Below, in pieces: positions 1-13,499 of a DNA stretch of 64,000 nt. Made by a program: the position numbers and the translations under genes. Origin of the DNA: Edaphochlamys debaryana (Eukaryota > Chlorophyta > Chlorophyceae > Chlamydomonadales). Every line of letters starts with the position of its first letter. Position 1 is the first letter of the stretch. A model generated the notes under the pieces. That model saw nothing but the letters and a program-made list of their open reading frames with translations. It was not told where the DNA came from and ran no database searches. Location of the stretch: contig JAEHOE010000114.1 in assembly GCA_016858145.1 (NCBI GenBank), positions 1-64,000 of the forward strand. The letters run 5' to 3'.

Positions 1-3000
1 ACACACACACGGGGTGGGCTTTGCACGCACTCCCCAGGCACCCCCCGGCCCCCGAAGGCTGTACGGACCGTCACACACACGGGTGGGCTTTGCACGCACT
101 CCCCAGGCACCCCGGCCCCCGCAAGGCTGTCCGGACCGTCACACACACGGGGTGGCTTTGCACGCACTCCCCAGGCACCCCCGGCCCCCGCAAGGCTGTA
201 CGGACTGTCACACACACGGGGTGGGCTTTGCACGCACTCCCCAGGCAGCCCCCGGCCCCCGAAAGGCTGTCCGGACCGTCACACACACGGGGTGGGCTTT
301 GCACGCACTCCCCAGGCCCCCCCAGCCCCCGCAAGGCTGTCCGGACCGTCACACACACGGGGTGGGCTCTGCACGCACTCCCCAGGCCCCCCGGCCCCCG
401 CAAGGCTGTACGGACCGTCACACACACGGGTGGGCTTTGCACGCACTCCCAGGCAGCCCCCGGCCCCCGAAAGGCTGTCCGGACCGTCACACACACGGGG
501 TGGGCTTTGCACGCACTCCCCAGTCCCCCCCGGCCCCCGCAAGGCTGTACGGACCGTCACACACACGGGGTGGGCTTTGCACGCACTCCCCAGGCCCCCC
601 CGCCCCCGAAAGGCTGTCCGGACCGTCACACACACGGGTGGGCTTTGCACGCACTCCCCAGGCCCCCCCGGCCCCCGCAAGGCTGTACGGACCGTCACAC
701 ACACGGGGTGGGCTCTGCACGCACTCCCCAGGCACCCCCGGCCCCCGCAAGGCTGTACGGACCGTCACACACACGGGGTGGGCTCTGCACGCACTCCCCA
801 GCACCCCCGGCCCCCGCAAGGCTGTCCGGACCGTCACACACACGGGGTGGGCTTTGCACGCACTCCCCAGGCCCCCCCGCCCCCGAAAGGCTGTACGGAC
901 CGTCACACACACGGGGTGGGCTTTGCACGCACTCCCCAGTCACCCCCGGCCCCGCAAGGCTGTACGGACCGTCACACCACGGGGTGGGCTTTGCACGCAC
1001 TCCCCAGGCACCCCCGGCCCCCGAAAGGCTGTCCGGACCGTCACACACACGGGGTGGGCTTTGCACGCACTCCCCAGGCACCCCCGGCCCCCGCAAGGCT
1101 GTACGGACCGTCACACACACGGGGTGGGCTTTGCACGCACTCCCCAGGCCCCCCCGGCCCCCGAAAGGCTGTCCGGACCGTCACACACACGGGGTGGGCT
1201 TTGCACGCACTCCCCAGGCCCCCCCGGCCCCCGCAAGGCTGTCCGGACCGTCACACACACGGGGTGGGCTTTGCACGCACTCCCCAGTCAGCCCCCGGCC
1301 CCCGCAAGGCTGTACGGACTGTCACACACACGGGGTGGGCTTTGCACGCACTCCCCAGGCCCCCCCAGCCCCCGAAGGCTGTCCGGACCGTCACACACAC
1401 GGGGTGGGCTTTGCACGCACTCCCCAGTCACCCCCCGGCCCCCGCAAGGCTGTACGGACCGTCACACACACGGGGTGGGCTTGCACGCACTCCCCAGGCA
1501 CCCCCAGCCCCCGAAAGGCTGTCCGGACCGTCACACACACGGGGTGCTTTGCACGCACTCCCCAGGCCCCCCCGGCCCCCCAAGGCTGTACGGACCGTCA
1601 CACACACGGGGTGGGCTTTGCACGCACTCCCCAGGCAGCCCCCGGCCCCCGCAAGGCTGTACGGACCGTCACACACACGGGGTGGGCTTTGCACGCACTC
1701 CCCAGGCACCCCCGCCCCCGAAAGGCTGTACGGACCGTCACACACACGGGTGGGCTCTGCACGCACTCCCCAGGCACCCCCGCCCCCGCAAGGCTGTCCG
1801 GACCGTCACACACACGGGGTGGGCTTTGCACGCACTCCCCAGGCCCCCCCGGCCCCCGAAGGCTGTACGGACCGTCACACACACGGGGTGGGCTTTGCAC
1901 GCACTCCCCAGGCCCCCCCGCCCCCGAAGGCTGTACGGACTGTCACACACACGGGGTGGGCTCTGCACGCACTCCCCAGGCCCCCCCCGGCCCCCGCAAG
2001 GCTGTACGGACCGTCACACACACGGGTGGGCTTTGCACGCACTCCCCAGGCCCCCCCAGCCCCCGAAAGGCTGTCCGGACCGTCACACACACGGGGTGGG
2101 CTCTGCACGCACTCCCCAGTCACCCCCCGCCCCCGCAAGGCTGTACGGACCGTCACACACACGGGGTGGGCTTTGCACGCACTCCCCAGGCACCCCCGGC
2201 CCCCGCAAGGCTGTACGGACCGTCACACACACGGGGTGGGCTTGCACGCACTCCCCAGGCCCCCCCGGCCCCCGCAAGGCTGTACGGACCGTCACACACA
2301 CGGGTGGGCTTTGCACGCACTCCCCAGGCACCCCCCGGCCCCCGAGGCTGTCGGACCGTCACACACACGGGGTGGGCTGCACGCACTCCCCAGGCACCCC
2401 CCGCCCCCGAAAGGCTGTCCGGACCGTCACACACACGGGGTGGGCTTTGCACGCACTCCCCAGGCACCCCCGGCCCCCGCAAGGCTGTCGGGGACCGTCA
2501 CACACACGGGGTGGGCTTTGCACGCACTCCCCAGGCAGCCCCGGCCCCCGAAGGCTGTACGGACCGTCACACACACGGGTGGGCTTTGCACGCACTCCCC
2601 AGCCCCCCCGGCCCCCGAAGGCTGTACGGACCGTCACACACACGGGTGGGCTTTGCACGCACTCCCCAGGCCCCCCCGGCCCCCGCAAGGCTGTACGGAC
2701 GTCACACACACGGGGTGGGCTTTGCACGCACTCCCCAGCCCCCCCAGCCCCCGCAAGGCTGTCCGGACCGTCACACACGGGGTGGGCTTTGCACGCACTC
2801 CCCAGGCACCCCCGGCCCCGCAAGGCTGTACGGACCGTCACACACACGGGGTGGGCTCTGCACGCACTCCCCAGGCCCCCCCGCCCCCGCAAGGCTGTAC
2901 GGACCGTCACACACACGGGGTGGGCTCTGCACGCACTCCCCAGTCACCCCCCGGCCCCCGCAAGGCTGTACGGACCGTCACACACACGGGGTGGGCTTTG

Positions 3001-6000
3001 CACGCACTCCCCAGGCCCCCCCAGCCCCCGAAAGGCTGTCCGGACCGTCACACACACGGGTGGGCTCTGCACGCACTCCCCAGTCACCCCCCGGCCCCGC
3101 AAGGCTGTCCGGACCGTCACACACACGGGGTGGGCTTTGCACGCACTCCCCAGGCAGCCCCGGCCCCCGAAGGCTGTCCGGACCGTCACACACACGGGTG
3201 GGCTTTGCACGCACTCCCCAGTCACCCCCCGCCCCCGCAAGGCTGTACGGACTGTCACACACACGGGGTGGGCTTTGCACGCACTCCCCAGGCCCCCCAG
3301 CCCCCGAAAGGCTGTCCGGACCGTCACACACACGGGGTGGGCTTTGCACGCACTCCCCAGGCCCCCCAGCCCCCGAAGGCTGTCCGGACCGTCACACACA
3401 CGGGGTGGGCTCTGCACGCACTCCCCAGTCACCCCCCGGCCCCCGCAAGGCTGTACGGACCGTCACACACACGGGGTGGGCTGTGCACGCACTCCCCAGG
3501 CCCCCCCAGCCCCCGAAAGGCTGTCCGGACCGTCACACACACGGGGTGGGCTTTGCACGCACTCCCCAGTCACCCCCCGCCCCCGCAAGGCTGTACGGAC
3601 CGTCACACACACGGGGTGGGCTTTGCACGCACTCCCCAGGCCCCCCAGCCCCCGAAAGGCTGTCCGGACCGTCACACACACGGGGTGGGCTGCACGCACT
3701 CCCCAGTCACCCCCCGGCCCCCGCAAGGCTGTACGGACCGTCACACACACGGGGTGGGCTTTGCACGCACTCCCCAGGCCCCCCCGGCCCCCGCAAGGCT
3801 GTACGGACCGTCACACACACGGGGTGGGCTTTGCACGCACTCCCCAGGCCCCCCCGCCCCCGCAAAGGCTGTACGGACCGTCACACACACGGGGTGGGCT
3901 TTGCACGCACTCCCCAGGCACCCCCGGCCCCCGCAAGGCTGTCCGGACCGTCACACACACGGGGTGGGCTTTGCACGCACTCCCCAGGCAGCCCCCGGCC
4001 CCCAAAGGCTGTCCGGACCGTCACACACACGGGGTGGGCTTTGCACGCACTCCCCAGGCCCCCCCGGCCCCCGAAAGGCTGTCCGGACCGTCACACACAC
4101 GGGGTGGGCTTTGCACGCACTCCCCAGGCACCCCCGGCCCCCGCAAGGCTGTACGGACCGTCACACACACGGGGTGGGCTTTGCACGCACTCCCCAGGCC
4201 CCCCGGCCCCCGCAAGGCTGTACGGACCGTCACACACACGGGGTGGGCTTTGCACGCACTCCCCAGGCCCCCCCGGCCCCCGCAAGGCTGTCGGACCGTC
4301 ACACACACGGGGTGGGCTTGCACGCACTCCCCAGGCACCCCCGGCCCCCGCAAGGCTGTACGGACCGTCACACACACGGGGTGGGCTTTGCACGCACTCC
4401 CCAGGCAGCCCCCGGCCCCCGCAAGGCTGTACGGACGTCACACACACGGGGTGGGCTTTGCACGCACTCCCCAGGCCCCCCCAGCCCCCGAAAGGCTGTC
4501 CGGACCGTCACACACACGGGGTGGGCTCTGCACGCACTCCCCAGTCACCCCCCGGCCCCCGCAAGGCTGTACGGACTGTCACACACACGGGTGGGCTTTG
4601 CACGCACTCCCCAGGCCCCCCCAGCCCCCGAAAGGCTGTCCGGACCGTCACACACACGGGGTGGGCTTTGCACGCACTCCCCAGTCACCCCCCGGCCCCC
4701 GCAAGGCTGTACGGACCGTCACACACACGGGGTGGGCTTTGCACGCACTCCCCAGGCAGCCCCCGGCCCCCGAAAGGCTGTACGGACCGTCACACACACG
4801 GGGTGGGCTTTGCACGCACTCCCCAGGCAGCCCCCGGCCCCCGCAAGGCTGTCCGGACCGTCACACACACGGGGTGGGCTTTGCACGCACTCCCCAGGCC
4901 CCCCCGGCCCCCGCAAGGCTGTACGGACTGTCACACACACGGGGTGGGCTTTGCACGCACTCCCCAGGCACCCCCCGCCCCCGAAGGCTGTACGGACCGT
5001 CACACACACGGGGTGGGCTTGCACGCACTCCCCAGGCACCCCCCGGCCCCCGAAAGGCTGTCCGGACCGTCACACACACGGGGTGGGCTCTGCACGCACT
5101 CCCCAGGCCCCCCCGGCCCCCGAAGGCTGTCCGGACCGTCACACACACGGGGTGGGCTTTGCACGCACTCCCCAGGCCCCCCCGGCCCCCGCAAGGCTGT
5201 ACGGACGTCACACACACGGGGTGGGCTTTGCACGCACTCCCCAGGCCCCCCCGGCCCCCGCAAGGCTGTACGGACCGTCACACACACGGGGTGGGCTCTG
5301 CACGCACTCCCCAGGCACCCCCGGCCCCCGCAAGGCTGTACGGACCGTCACACACACGGGTGGGCTTTGCACGCACTCCCCAGGCACCCCCGGCCCCCGC
5401 AAGGCTGTACGGACCGTCACACACACGGGGTGGGCTTGCACGCACTCCCCAGTCACCCCCGGCCCCCGCAAGGCTGTCCGGACCGTCACACACACGGGGT
5501 GGGCTTTGCACGCACTCCCCAGGCCCCCCCAGCCCCCGAAAGGCTGTCCGGACCGTCACACACACGGGGTGGGCTTGCACGCACTCCCCAGTCACCCCCG
5601 GCCCCCGCAAGGCTGTCCGGACCGTCACACACACGGGGTGGGCTTTGCACGCACTCCCCAGGCAGCCCCCGCCCCCGCAAGGCTGTACGGACCGTCACAC
5701 ACACGGGGTGGGCTTGCACGCACTCCCCAGGCACCCCCCGGCCCCCGCAAGGCTGTACGGACCGTCACACACACGGGGTGGGCTCTGCACGCACTCCCCA
5801 GGCCCCCCCGGCCCCCGCAAGGCTGTCCGGACCGTCACACACACGGGGTGGGCTTTGCACGCACTCCCCAGGCCCCCCCAGCCCCCGCAAAGGCTGTCCG
5901 GACCGTCACACACACGGGGTGGGCTTTGCACGCACTCCCCAGTCACCCCCCGCCCCCGCAAGGCTGTACGGACCGTCACACACACGGGGTGGGCTTTGCA

Positions 6001-9000
6001 CGCACTCCCCAGGCCCCCCCAGCCCCCGAAAGGCTGTCCGGACCGTCACACACACGGGGTGGGCTTTGCACGCACTCCCCAGGCACCCCCGGCCCCCGCA
6101 AGGCTGTACGGACCGTCACACACACGGGGTGGGCTTTGCACGCACTCCCCAGGCCCCCCCAGCCCCCGAAAGGCTGTCCGGACCGTCACACACACGGGGT
6201 GGGCTTTGCACGCACTCCCCAGGCCCCCCCAGCCCCCGCAAGGCTGTACGGACTGTCACACACACGGGGTGGGCTTTGCACGCACTCCCCAGGCACCCCC
6301 CGGCCCCCGAAGGCTGTACGGACCGTCACACACACGGGGTGGGCTTTGCACGCACTCCCCAGGCACCCCCCGCCCCCGAAAGGCTGTACGGACCGTCACA
6401 CACACGGGGTGGGCTTTGCACGCACTCCCCAGGCACCCCCGGCCCCCGCAAGGCTGTCCGGACCGTCACACACACGGGGTGGGCTTTGCACGCACTCCCC
6501 AGCCCCCCGGCCCCCGAAAGGCTGTACGGACCGTCACACACACGGGGTGGGCTTTGCACGCACTCCCCAGGCACCCCCCGGCCCCCGCAAGGCTGTACGG
6601 ACCGTCACACACACGGGGTGGGCTCTGCACGCACTCCCCAGGCCCCCCCAGCCCCCGAAAGGCTGTACGGACCGTCACACACACGGGGTGGGCTTTGCAC
6701 GCACTCCCCAGGCCCCCCCGGCCCCCGCAAGGCTGTACGGACCGTCACACACACGGGGTGGGCTTGCACGCACTCCCCAGGCCCCCCCAGCCCCCGAAAG
6801 GCTGTCCGGACCGTCACACACACGGGGTGGGCTCTGCACGCACTCCCCAGTCACCCCCGGCCCCCGCAAGGCTGTACGGACCGTCACACACACGGGGTGG
6901 GCTTTGCACGCACTCCCCAGGCACCCCCCGGCCCCCGCAAGGCTGTACGGACCGTCACACACACGGGGTGGGCTTTGCACGCACTCCCCAGGCCCCCCCG
7001 GCCCCCGAAGGCTGTACGGACCGTCACACACACGGGGTGGGCTCTGCACGCACTCCCCAGGCACCCCCCGCCCCCGCAAGGCTGTACGGACCGTCACACA
7101 CACGGGGTGGGCTCTGCACGCACTCCCCAGTCACCCCCCGGCCCCCGCAAGGCTGTACGGACCGTCACACACACGGGGTGGGCTTTGCACGCACTCCCCA
7201 GGCCCCCCCAGCCCCCGAAAGGCTGTCCGGACCGTCACACACACGGGGTGGGCTTGCACGCACTCCCCAGTCACCCCCCGGCCCCCGCAAGGCTGTACGG
7301 ACTGTCACACACACGGGTGGGCTTTGCACGCACTCCCCAGGCACCCCCGGCCCCCGCAAGGCTGTACGGACCGTCACACACACGGGGTGGGCTTTGCACG
7401 CACTCCCCAGGCACCCCCGGCCCCCGCAAGGCTGTACGGACCGTCACACACACGGGGTGGGCTTTGCACGCACTCCCCAGGCCCCCCCGGCCCCCGAAAG
7501 GCTGTACGGACCGTCACACACACGGGGTGGGCTTTGCACGCACTCCCCAGGCCCCCCAGCCCCCGCAAGGCTGTACGGACCGTCACACACACGGGGTGGG
7601 CTTGCACGCACTCCCCAGGCCCCCCCGGCCCCCGCAAGGCTGTACGGACCGTCACACACACGGGGTGGGCTTGCACGCACTCCCCAGGCCCCCCCGGCCC
7701 CCGAAAGGCTGTCCGGACCGTCACACACACGGGGTGGGCTTTGCACGCACTCCCCAGGCACCCCCCGGCCCCCGCAAGGCTGTACGGACCGTCACACACA
7801 CGGGGTGGGCTTTGCACGCACTCCCCAGGCACCCCCCGGCCCCCGCAAGGCTGTACGGACCGTCACACACACGGGGTGGGCTTTGCACGCACTCCCCAGG
7901 CCCCCCCGCCCCCGAAGGCTGTCCGGACCGTCACACACACGGGGTGGGCTCTGCACGCACTCCCCAGTCACCCCCCGGCCCCCGCAAGGCTGTACGGACC
8001 GTCACACACACGGGGTGGGCTTTGCACGCACTCCCCAGGCCCCCCAGCCCCCGAAAGGCTGTCCGGACCGTCACACACACGGGGTGGGCTTTGCACGCAC
8101 TCCCCAGTCACCCCCCGGCCCCCGCAAGGCTGTACGGACCGTCACACACACGGGGTGGGCTTTGCACGCACTCCCCAGGCCCCCCCAGCCCCCGAAAGGC
8201 TGTCCGGACCGTCACACACACGGGGTGGGCTTTGCACGCACTCCCCAGGCACCCCCCGGCCCCCGCAAGGCTGTACGGACCGTCACACACACGGGGTGGG
8301 CTTTGCACGCACTCCCCAGGCCCCCCCGGCCCCCGAAAGGCTGTCCGGACCGTCACACACACGGGGTGGGCTTTGCACGCACTCCCCAGTCACCCCCCGC
8401 CCCCGCAAGGCTGTACGGACCGTCACACACACGGGGTGGGCTTTGCACGCACTCCCCAGGCCCCCCCGGCCCCCGAAAGGCTGTCCGGACCGTCACACAC
8501 ACGGGGTGGGCTTTGCACGCACTCCCCAGGCACCCCCCGGCCCCCGCAAGGCTGTACGGACCGTCACACACACGGGGTGGGCTTTGCACGCACTCCCCAG
8601 GCCCCCCCCGCCCCCGAAAGGCTGTCCGGACCGTCACACACACGGGGTGGGCTTTGCACGCACTCCCCAGTCACCCCCCGCCCCCGCAAGGCTGTACGGA
8701 CCGTCACACACACGGGGTGGGCTTTGCACGCACTCCCCAGGCACCCCCCGGCCCCCGAAAGGCTGTACGGACCGTCACACACACGGGGTGGGCTTTGCAC
8801 GCACTCCCCAGGCACCCCCCGGCCCCCGCAAGGCTGTACGGACCGTCACACACACGGGGTGGGCTTTGCACGCACTCCCCAGGCACCCCCGGCCCCCGCA
8901 AGGCTGTACGGACCGTCACACACACGGGGTGGGCTTTGCACGCACTCCCCAGGCCCCCCCGGCCCCCGAAAGGCTGTCCGGACCGTCACACACACGGGGT

Positions 9001-9769
9001 GGGCTTTGCACGCACTCCCCAGCACCCCCCGGCCCCCGCAAGGCTGTACGGACCGTCACACACACGGGGTGGGCTTTGCACGCACTCCCCAGGCCCCCCG
9101 GCCCCCGCAAGGCTGTCCGGACCGTCACACACACGGGGTGGGCTCTGCACGCACTCCCCAGGCACCCCCCGGCCCCCCAAAGGCTGTACGGACCGTCACA
9201 CACACGGGGTGGGCTTTGCACGCACTCCCCAGGCCCCCCCAGCCCCCGAAAGGCTGTCCGGACCGTCACACACACGGGGTGGGCTTTGCACGCACTCCCC
9301 CGGCACCCCCGGCCCCCGCAAGGCTGTACGGACCGTCACACACACGGGGTGGGCTTTGCACGCACTCCCCAGGCCCCCCCAGCCCCCGAAAGGCTGTCCG
9401 GACCGTCACACACACGGGGTGGGCTCTGCACGCACTCCCCAGTCACCCCCCGGCCCCCGCAAGGCTGTACGGACCGTCACACACACGGGGTGGGCTTTGC
9501 ACGCACTCCCCAGGCCCCCCCAGCCCCCGAAAGGCTGTCCGGACCGTCACACACACGGGGTGGGCTTTGCACGCACTCCCCAGGCACCCCCCGGCCCCCG
9601 CAAGGCTGTACGGACCGTCACACACACGGGGTGGGCTTTGCACGCACTCCCCAGGCCCCCCCGGCCCCCGAAAGGCTGTCCGGACCGTCACACACACGGG
9701 GTGGGCTTTGCACGCACTCCCCAGGCACCCCCGGCCCCCGCAAGGCTGTCCGGACCGTCACACACACGG

Positions 9770-9845
9770 GGTGGGCTTTGCACGCACTCCCCAGGCCCCC
9801 CCCGCCCCCCAAAGGCCAGCCGGGTCGTCACACACCCGGGGTGGG
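9770..9845 (+). repeat. Divergent single satellite monomer
   Basis: Inside an otherwise clean block, this monomer departs from both main types. The usual GGCTGTCCGGACCGTC segment is replaced by a GGCCAGCCGGGTCGTC version, and the CACACACACGGGG stretch reads CACACACCCGGGG. The neighbours on either side are standard units. A comparable oddity is at about 36850, where ACCGGCCAAACCACCGGGG replaces the CA-repeat segment. Such isolated substitutions can serve as landmarks for checking the assembly of the array. Confidence 0.7.
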
Positions 9846-12800
9846 CTTTGCACGCACTCCCCAGTCCCCCCCGGCCCCCGCAAGGCTGTACGGACCGTCA
9901 CACACACGGGGTGGGCTTTGCACGCACTCCCCAGGCCCCCCCGGCCCCCGAAAGGCTGTCCGGACCGTCACACACACGGGGTGGGCTTTGCACGCACTCC
10001 CCAGTCCCCCCCGGCCCCCGCAAGGCTGTACGGACCGTCACACACACGGGGTGGGCTCTGCACGCACTCCCCAGGCCCCCCCAGCCCCCGAAAGGCTGTC
10101 CGGACCGTCACACACACGGGGTGGGCTTTGCACGCACTCCCCAGGCCCCCCCCGGCCCCCGCAAGGCTGTACGGACCGTCACACACACGGGGTGGGCTTT
10201 GCACGCACTCCCCAGGCCCCCCGGCCCCCGCAAGGCTGTACGGACCGTCACACACACGGGGTGGGCTTTGCACGCACTCCCCAGGCCCCCCCGGCCCCCG
10301 CAAGGCTGTACGGACCGTCACACACACGGGGTGGGCTCTGCACGCACTCCCCAGGCCCCCCCGGCCCCCGAAAGGCTGTCCGGACCGTCACACACACGGG
10401 GTGGGCTTTGCACGCACTCCCCAGGCACCCCCGGCCCCCGCAAGGCTGTACGGACCGTCACACACACGGGGTGGGCTTTGCACGCACTCCCCAGGCCCCC
10501 CGGCCCCCGCAAGGCTGTACGGACCGTCACACACACGGGGTGGGCTTTGCACGCACTCCCCAGGCCCCCCAGCCCCCGAAAGGCTGTCCGGACCGTCACA
10601 CACACGGGGTGGGCTTTGCACGCACTCCCCAGTCACCCCCCGGCCCCCGCAAGGCTGTACGGACCGTCACACACACGGGGTGGGCTTTGCACGCACTCCC
10701 CAGGCCCCCCCAGCCCCCGAAAGGCTGTCCGGACCGTCACACACACGGGGTGGGCTTTGCACGCACTCCCCAGTCATCCCCGGCCCCCGCAAGGCTGTAC
10801 GGACCGTCACACACACGGGGTGGGCTTTGCACGCACTCCCCAGGCCCCCCCAGCCCCCGAAAGGCTGTCCGGACCGTCACACACACGGGGTGGGCTTGCA
10901 CGCACTCCCCAGTCACCCCCCGGCCCCGCAAGGCTGTACGGACTGTCACACACACGGGGTGGGCTTTTGCACGCACTCCCAGCAGCCCCCAGCCCCCGCA
11001 AGGCTGTACGGTCCGTCACACACACGGGGTGGGCTTTGCACGCACTCCCCAGGCCCCCCCAGCCCCCGAAAGGCTGTCCGGACCGTCACACACACGGGGT
11101 GGGCTTTGCACGCACTCCCCAGTCACCCCCCGGCCCCCGCAAGGCTGTACGGACCGTCACACACACGGGGTGGGCTTTGCACGCACTCCCCAGGCACCCC
11201 CGGCCCCCGAAAGGCTGTCCGGACCGTCACACACACGGGGTGGGCTCTGCACGCACTCCCCAGTCACCCCCCGGCCCCCGCAAGGCTGTACGGACCGTCA
11301 CACACACGGGGTGGGCTTTGCACGCACTCCCCAGGCCCCCCCAGCCCCCGAAAGGCTGTCCGGACCGTCACACACACGGGGTGGGCTTTGCACGCACTCC
11401 CCAGGCACCCCCGGCCCCCGCAAGGCTGTACGGACTGTCACACACACGGGGTGGGCTTTGCACGCACTCCCCAGGCCCCCCAGCCCCCGAAAGGCTGTCC
11501 GGACCGTCACACACACGGGGTGGGCTGCTGCACGCACTCCCCAGTCCCCCCGGCCCCCGCAGGCTGTACGACTGTCACACACACGGGGTGGGCTTGCACG
11601 CACTCCCCAGGCAGCCCCCGCCCCCGCAAGGCTGTACGGACTGTCACACCACCGGGGTGGGCTTGCATGCACTCCCCAGGCCCCCCCAGCCCCCGCAAGG
11701 CTGTACGGACCGTCACACACACGGGGTGGGCTCTGCATGCACTCCCCAGGCACCCCCGGCCCCGAAAGGGCTGTACGGACTGTCACACACACGTGGGTGG
11801 GCTTTGCACGCACTCCCCAGGGCCACCCCCGGCCCCCGAAAGGCTGTACGGTACCGTCACACACACGGGTGGGGCTTTGCACGCACTCCCCAGGCACCCC
11901 CCAGGCCCCCGAAAGGCTGTACGGACTGTCACACACCGGGGTGGGCTTTGCACGCACTCCCCAGGCCCCCCAGCCCCCGAAAGGCTGTCCGGACCGTCAC
12001 ACACAACGGGGTGGGCTTTGCACGCACTCCCCAGTCACCCCCCGGCCCCCGCAAGGCTGTACGGACCGTCACACACACGGGGTGGGCTTTGCACGCACTC
12101 CCCAGGCCCCCCCGGCCCCCGCAAGGCTGTACGGACCGTCACACACACGGGGTGGGCTTTGCACGCACTCCCCAGGCCCCCCCGGCCCCCGCAAGGCTGT
12201 ACGGACCGTCACACACACGGGGTGGGCTTTGCACGCACTCCCCAGGCACCCCCGGCCCCGAAGGCTGTACGGACCGTCACACACACGGGGTGGGCTTTGC
12301 ACGCACTCCCCAGCCCCCCCGGCCCCCGAAAGGCTGTACGGACCGTCACACACACGGGGTGGGCTTTGCACGCACTCCCCAGTCCCCCCCGGCCCCGCAA
12401 GGCTGTACGGACCGTCACACACACGGGGTGGGCTTTGCACGCACTCCCCAGGCCCCCCCAGCCCCCGAAAGGCTGTCCGGACCGTCACACACACGGGGTG
12501 GGCTTTGCACGCACTCCCCAGTCACCCCCCGGCCCCCGCAAGGCTGTACGGACCGTCACACACACGGGGTGGGCTGTGCACGCACTCCCCAGGCCCCCCC
12601 CGCCCCCGAAAGGCTGTCCGGACCGTCACACACACGGGGTGGGCTTTGCACGCACTCCCCAGGCCCCCCCAGCCCCCACAAGGCTGTACGGACTGTCACA
12701 CACACGGGGTGGGCTTTGCACGCACTCCCCAGGCAGCCCCCGGCCCCCGAAAGGCTGTACGGACCGTCACACACACGGGGTGGGCTTTGCACGCACTCCC

Positions 12801-13499
12801 CAGGCCCCCCCCGCCCCCGCAAGGCTGTACGGACCGTCACACACACGGGGTGGGCTTTGCACGCACTCCCCAGGCCCCCCAGCCCCCACAAGGCTGTACG
12901 GACCGTCACACACACGGGGTGGGCTTTGCACGCACTCCCCAGGCACCCCCCGGCCCCCGCAAGGCTGTACGGACCGTCACACACACGGGGTGGGCTTTGC
13001 ACGCACTCCCCAGGCCCCCCCGGCCCCCGCAAGGCTGTACGGACCGTCACACACACGGGGTGGGCTTTGCACGCACTCCCCAGGCCCCCCCAGCCCCCGA
13101 AAGGCTGTCCGGACCGTCACACACACGGGGTGGGCTCTGCACGCACTCCCCAGTCACCCCCCGGCCCCCGCAAGGCTGTACGGACCGTCACACACACGGG
13201 GTGGGCTTTGCACGCACTCCCCAGGCACCCCCCGGCCCCCGCAAGGCTGTACGGACCGTCACACACACGGGGTGGGCTTTGCACGCACTCCCCAGGCCCC
13301 CCCAGCCCCCGAAAGGCTGTCCGGACCGTCACACACACGGGGTGGGCTTTGCACGCACTCCCCAGGCACCCCCCGGCCCCCGCAAGGCTGTACGGACCGT
13401 CACACACACGGGGTGGGCTTTGCACGCACTCCCCAGGCCCCCCCAGCCCCCGAAAGGCTGTCCGGACCGTCACACACACGGGGTGGGCTTTGCACGCAC